NCBI GenBank assembly: GCA_016206875.1
Contig: JACQQR010000140.1
Location: forward strand, 1-20,754
DNA from: Candidatus Omnitrophota bacterium
GTDB taxonomy: Bacteria > Omnitrophota > Omnitrophia > Omnitrophales > JACROU01
Direction of reading: 5' to 3'
Length of the DNA stretch: 20,754 nt
This document shows positions 19,056 through 20,754 of this stretch, in pieces. The translations under genes and the position numbers were made by a program. The notes under the pieces are model-generated. The model was not told the DNA's origin. It made no database searches and saw only the letters and a program-made list of their open reading frames with translations. The stretch's first letter is position 1; each line of letters starts with the position of its first letter.

Positions 19056-20754
19056 ATTGATGGCTCGCAATTGGCTCCATGGAATCAGTTTCATCATGTC
19101 CCACATTGCCATTCCACCATAATACTTATTGTAAGCAGTGGTATCGCCGTAGACTCTTGGGTCTTCTCCGTAAAACGTAACAGCTCCGGATTTATCTCTG
19201 AGAACCATCCCGTAATCACGGATTGCGGTTAACATCATCCGAATCATAGGCGGCAACGACGGATCCACAACAAAGTTCGCCGGCAGACGAAAAACAGTGC
19301 CTTCCGGTATGACGCCGCTTGCTGTTCCGTCTGTTCGGTTAGCCGGAGATACGAAAGTATTCTTGGGATTGGGAATGGCGAAAGCCAGCACGTGAGGAAT
19401 CACTCCCGCTTCCAATTCCTTCAGCATGATGGTTCCTCCCGCTACAGGTAACCCTGTTGCGGTAGCTCCCCAATACTCATCTCCGCCATATTGATTTTTC
19501 ACGACAGGCATGATTCCATTTGAGGCGCCGTAATTTTCAATAATCCCGCCCCAGCTGGCTTGCCATTGTCCATTGACATTTCTTAATTGCCAGTACTCAT
19601 AAAGAGTTTTAATCCCGGTGGCAAGGTCGGTATAAAGAATGGTGATGTGCCCGTCGGTTCCCGCTGCAGCAATCGCGTTGGCGGGAATCGGAACGCCTTT
19701 CATTGAAGCCGCGTATAGGGCAGTGCCTGTTTGAGCCACCCCGCCTTGAACAATGGCTACCGGAACCTTGGGTGTGTTGGAATCTACTTTGTACACCGGT
19801 GTGCTGTAAGCCGTCGTGTTAATCCATGGCGAAGCCAGTTTGGTTTGAGCAATTAAATCATTGACCAAAACATTCGAGCCAAGATTCACCGATTGATCCG
19901 CAGCTAACTTTGTATTCCAAAATGAATTCGGACTAAACAACATATCCGGATTCGTTGGCACCGGAGTGGGTGTTGGCGTAGGCACTGGTGTGGGCGTCGG
20001 TGTAGGCGTCGGCACAGGCGCTGGAGCCGGTGCGCCCAACGCGCTCAAGAACTTCGCTTGTTCATAGCCCGTTTGAGACACAACACGAAACAACACATCC
20101 GTATCCACTCCCCGCGGCGTACCTGTTGCGGGCAGATACGTTTTATAGACTTGATTAAACTTCTGGCGCAAAGTTGAATTGGCCTGCAGCGTCCGATACA
20201 AGCCTGCCGCAGCTTCCAACGATTTCAAATATGCCGCTTGGTTATAACCCGCGGCACTGACAATCGCGGCTAACTTCGTCCGGTCATAAGTGGTTTTAAT
20301 GCCCGTGGAGCTAAACGAAGTGCCATAAAGCAGGTTCATATCCCGAAATCTGGCCGGAGTGGCTAGTAGTGCCTGATACAAACTTCTGAAAACCGGATTC
20401 AGTTCGGTTAGAAAATTTGCCTGGTTGTAGCCGGTTTGTCCCACCACCCGGAATAGCACATCGGTATCCACACCCCTGGGAGAACCCGTTGGCGGAAGAT
20501 ACGTTTTATAGACTCGATTGAATTCCTGCCGTAGCGTTGTGTTCGCTTGAAGAGAACGGTACAACCCGGCGGCGGCTTGCAATGATTGTAAGTAACTATC
20601 CTGATTATAACCCGTCGCACTTACAATCGCGGTTAACTTCGTCCGGTCATAAGTGGTTTTAATGCCCGTGGAACTAAACGAAGTTCCGTACAGTAGGTTC
20701 ATATCTTTAAATTTTGACGGATTTGCCAAAAGAACCTGGTACAGGCTATTGAAA
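19053..20754 (-). CDS. Secreted/surface repeat protein with Pro-Thr linker and uncharacterised C-terminal domain (N-terminus outside window)
   Basis: The frame is open to the right edge, so the start is missing. From the edge to about 20035 the protein consists of 121-residue repeats (363 bases): F-K/R-DMNLLYGTSFSSTGIKT starts at 20711 and again at 20348, and a third unit stops early after FLSALGAP. Each 121-residue unit is itself two related halves of about 60 residues, each with GYNQ near its start and an LY...F...Y core. A linker of PVPTPTPT type (19960-20030) follows, then a C-terminal domain of about 290 residues starting FSPNSFWNTKLAADQ. It has conserved-looking segments GTDGHITIL, YEYWQL, WGGIIENYG, ATATGLPVAGG, IPHVLAFAI, NRTDG and YGMVLRDKSG. 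I have seen this arrangement in secreted proteins of other bacteria but cannot name a function. Modular architecture and linker point to export and attachment or polymer binding. Confidence 0.8.
   Translation of the reverse strand, partial: FNSLYQVLLANPSKFKDMNLLYGTSFSSTGIKTTYDRTKLTAIVSATGYNQDSYLQSLQAAAGLYRSLQANTTLRQEFNRVYKTYLPPTGSPRGVDTDVLFRVVGQTGYNQANFLTELNPVFRSLYQALLATPARFRDMNLLYGTSFSSTGIKTTYDRTKLAAIVSAAGYNQAAYLKSLEAAAGLYRTLQANSTLRQKFNQVYKTYLPATGTPRGVDTDVLFRVVSQTGYEQAKFLSALGAPAPAPVPTPTPTPTPVPTPTPTPVPTNPDMLFSPNSFWNTKLAADQSVNLGSNVLVNDLIAQTKLASPWINTTAYSTPVYKVDSNTPKVPVAIVQGGVAQTGTALYAASMKGVPIPANAIAAAGTDGHITILYTDLATGIKTLYEYWQLRNVNGQWQASWGGIIENYGASNGIMPVVKNQYGGDEYWGATATGLPVAGGTIMLKELEAGVIPHVLAFAIPNPKNTFVSPANRTDGTASGVIPEGTVFRLPANFVVDPSLPPMIRMMLTAIRDYGMVLRDKSGAVTFYGEDPRVYGDTTAYNKYYGGMAMWDMMKLIPWSQLRAIN
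19985..20754 (-). repeat. 363-base tandem repeat within the surface-protein gene
   Basis: Two long copies with a period of exactly 363 bases are visible (for example AGGTTCATATC at 20332 and 20695), and a third is cut short before the linker. Copies differ by scattered, mostly synonymous or conservative changes, so they are not recent perfect duplications. The array continues beyond the right edge. Confidence 0.85.

Noticed and set aside
19985..20754. CRISPR array
   Set aside because: The repeats are 363 bases long, coding and in frame, without short repeats and unique spacers.

Overview
The window reads as part of a Gram-negative bacterial chromosome, about mid-forties percent GC. It encodes an RND efflux pump joined to an outer-membrane channel domain, several Sec-type signal peptides, and many ATGA or TAATG gene junctions with purine-rich ribosome sites. 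Every gene I can support lies on the minus strand, so transcription runs from high to low coordinates. Interspersed short palindromes (a CCTGCCTGCCGGCAGGCAGG type and a two-hairpin type) recall poorly cultivated phyla such as Omnitrophota, but the sequence alone does not fix the taxon.

From right to left. At 19053 to the right edge is the C-terminal part of a secreted or surface protein: 121-residue tandem repeats, a Pro/Thr linker and a C-terminal domain I cannot name. Positions 18779-19052 hold nested inverted repeats and a 42-base 5' half of a tRNA gene. Positions 17544-18778 encode a Cys-rich CopZ-like metallochaperone, whose start codon lies in the tRNA remnant's anticodon loop, and a Crp/Fnr-family regulator.

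Positions 6745-17390 hold a tightly packed run of twelve genes: a thioredoxin-like protein with a CC motif, an internally deleted DUF547 protein, a TVP38/VTT membrane protein, a pyridine nucleotide-disulfide oxidoreductase, a radical SAM enzyme of unknown reaction, a GH1 glycosidase, a TIGR04282-type transferase, the arsenic methyltransferase ArsM, a Pit-type phosphate/arsenate permease, the arsenosugar radical SAM enzyme ArsS, a TIGR04283-type GT2 glycosyltransferase and a fatty-acid-hydroxylase/sterol-desaturase family membrane protein. ArsM and ArsS define arsenosugar biosynthesis. The other genes suggest a pathway that takes up arsenate or phosphate, methylates arsenic, attaches a deoxyadenosyl-derived sugar, glycosylates it and perhaps links it to lipid. 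A TGTCA-N6-TGACA palindrome sits exactly at -41.5 from a plausible promoter of this operon, next to the Crp/Fnr gene, and suggests local control.

Positions 4470-6706 hold small secreted proteins and a secreted transglutaminase-like protein. From 4361 to the left edge runs one uninterrupted frame that encodes an RND pump, a perfect internal signal peptide and a TolC-type channel. This looks like a fused or polyprotein efflux system.

Three unrelated genes (transglutaminase, Crp/Fnr, surface protein) end with a TGA stop that forms the first bases of the same roughly 32-base hairpin repeat. In one copy the neighbouring hairpin is itself interrupted by another palindromic element.
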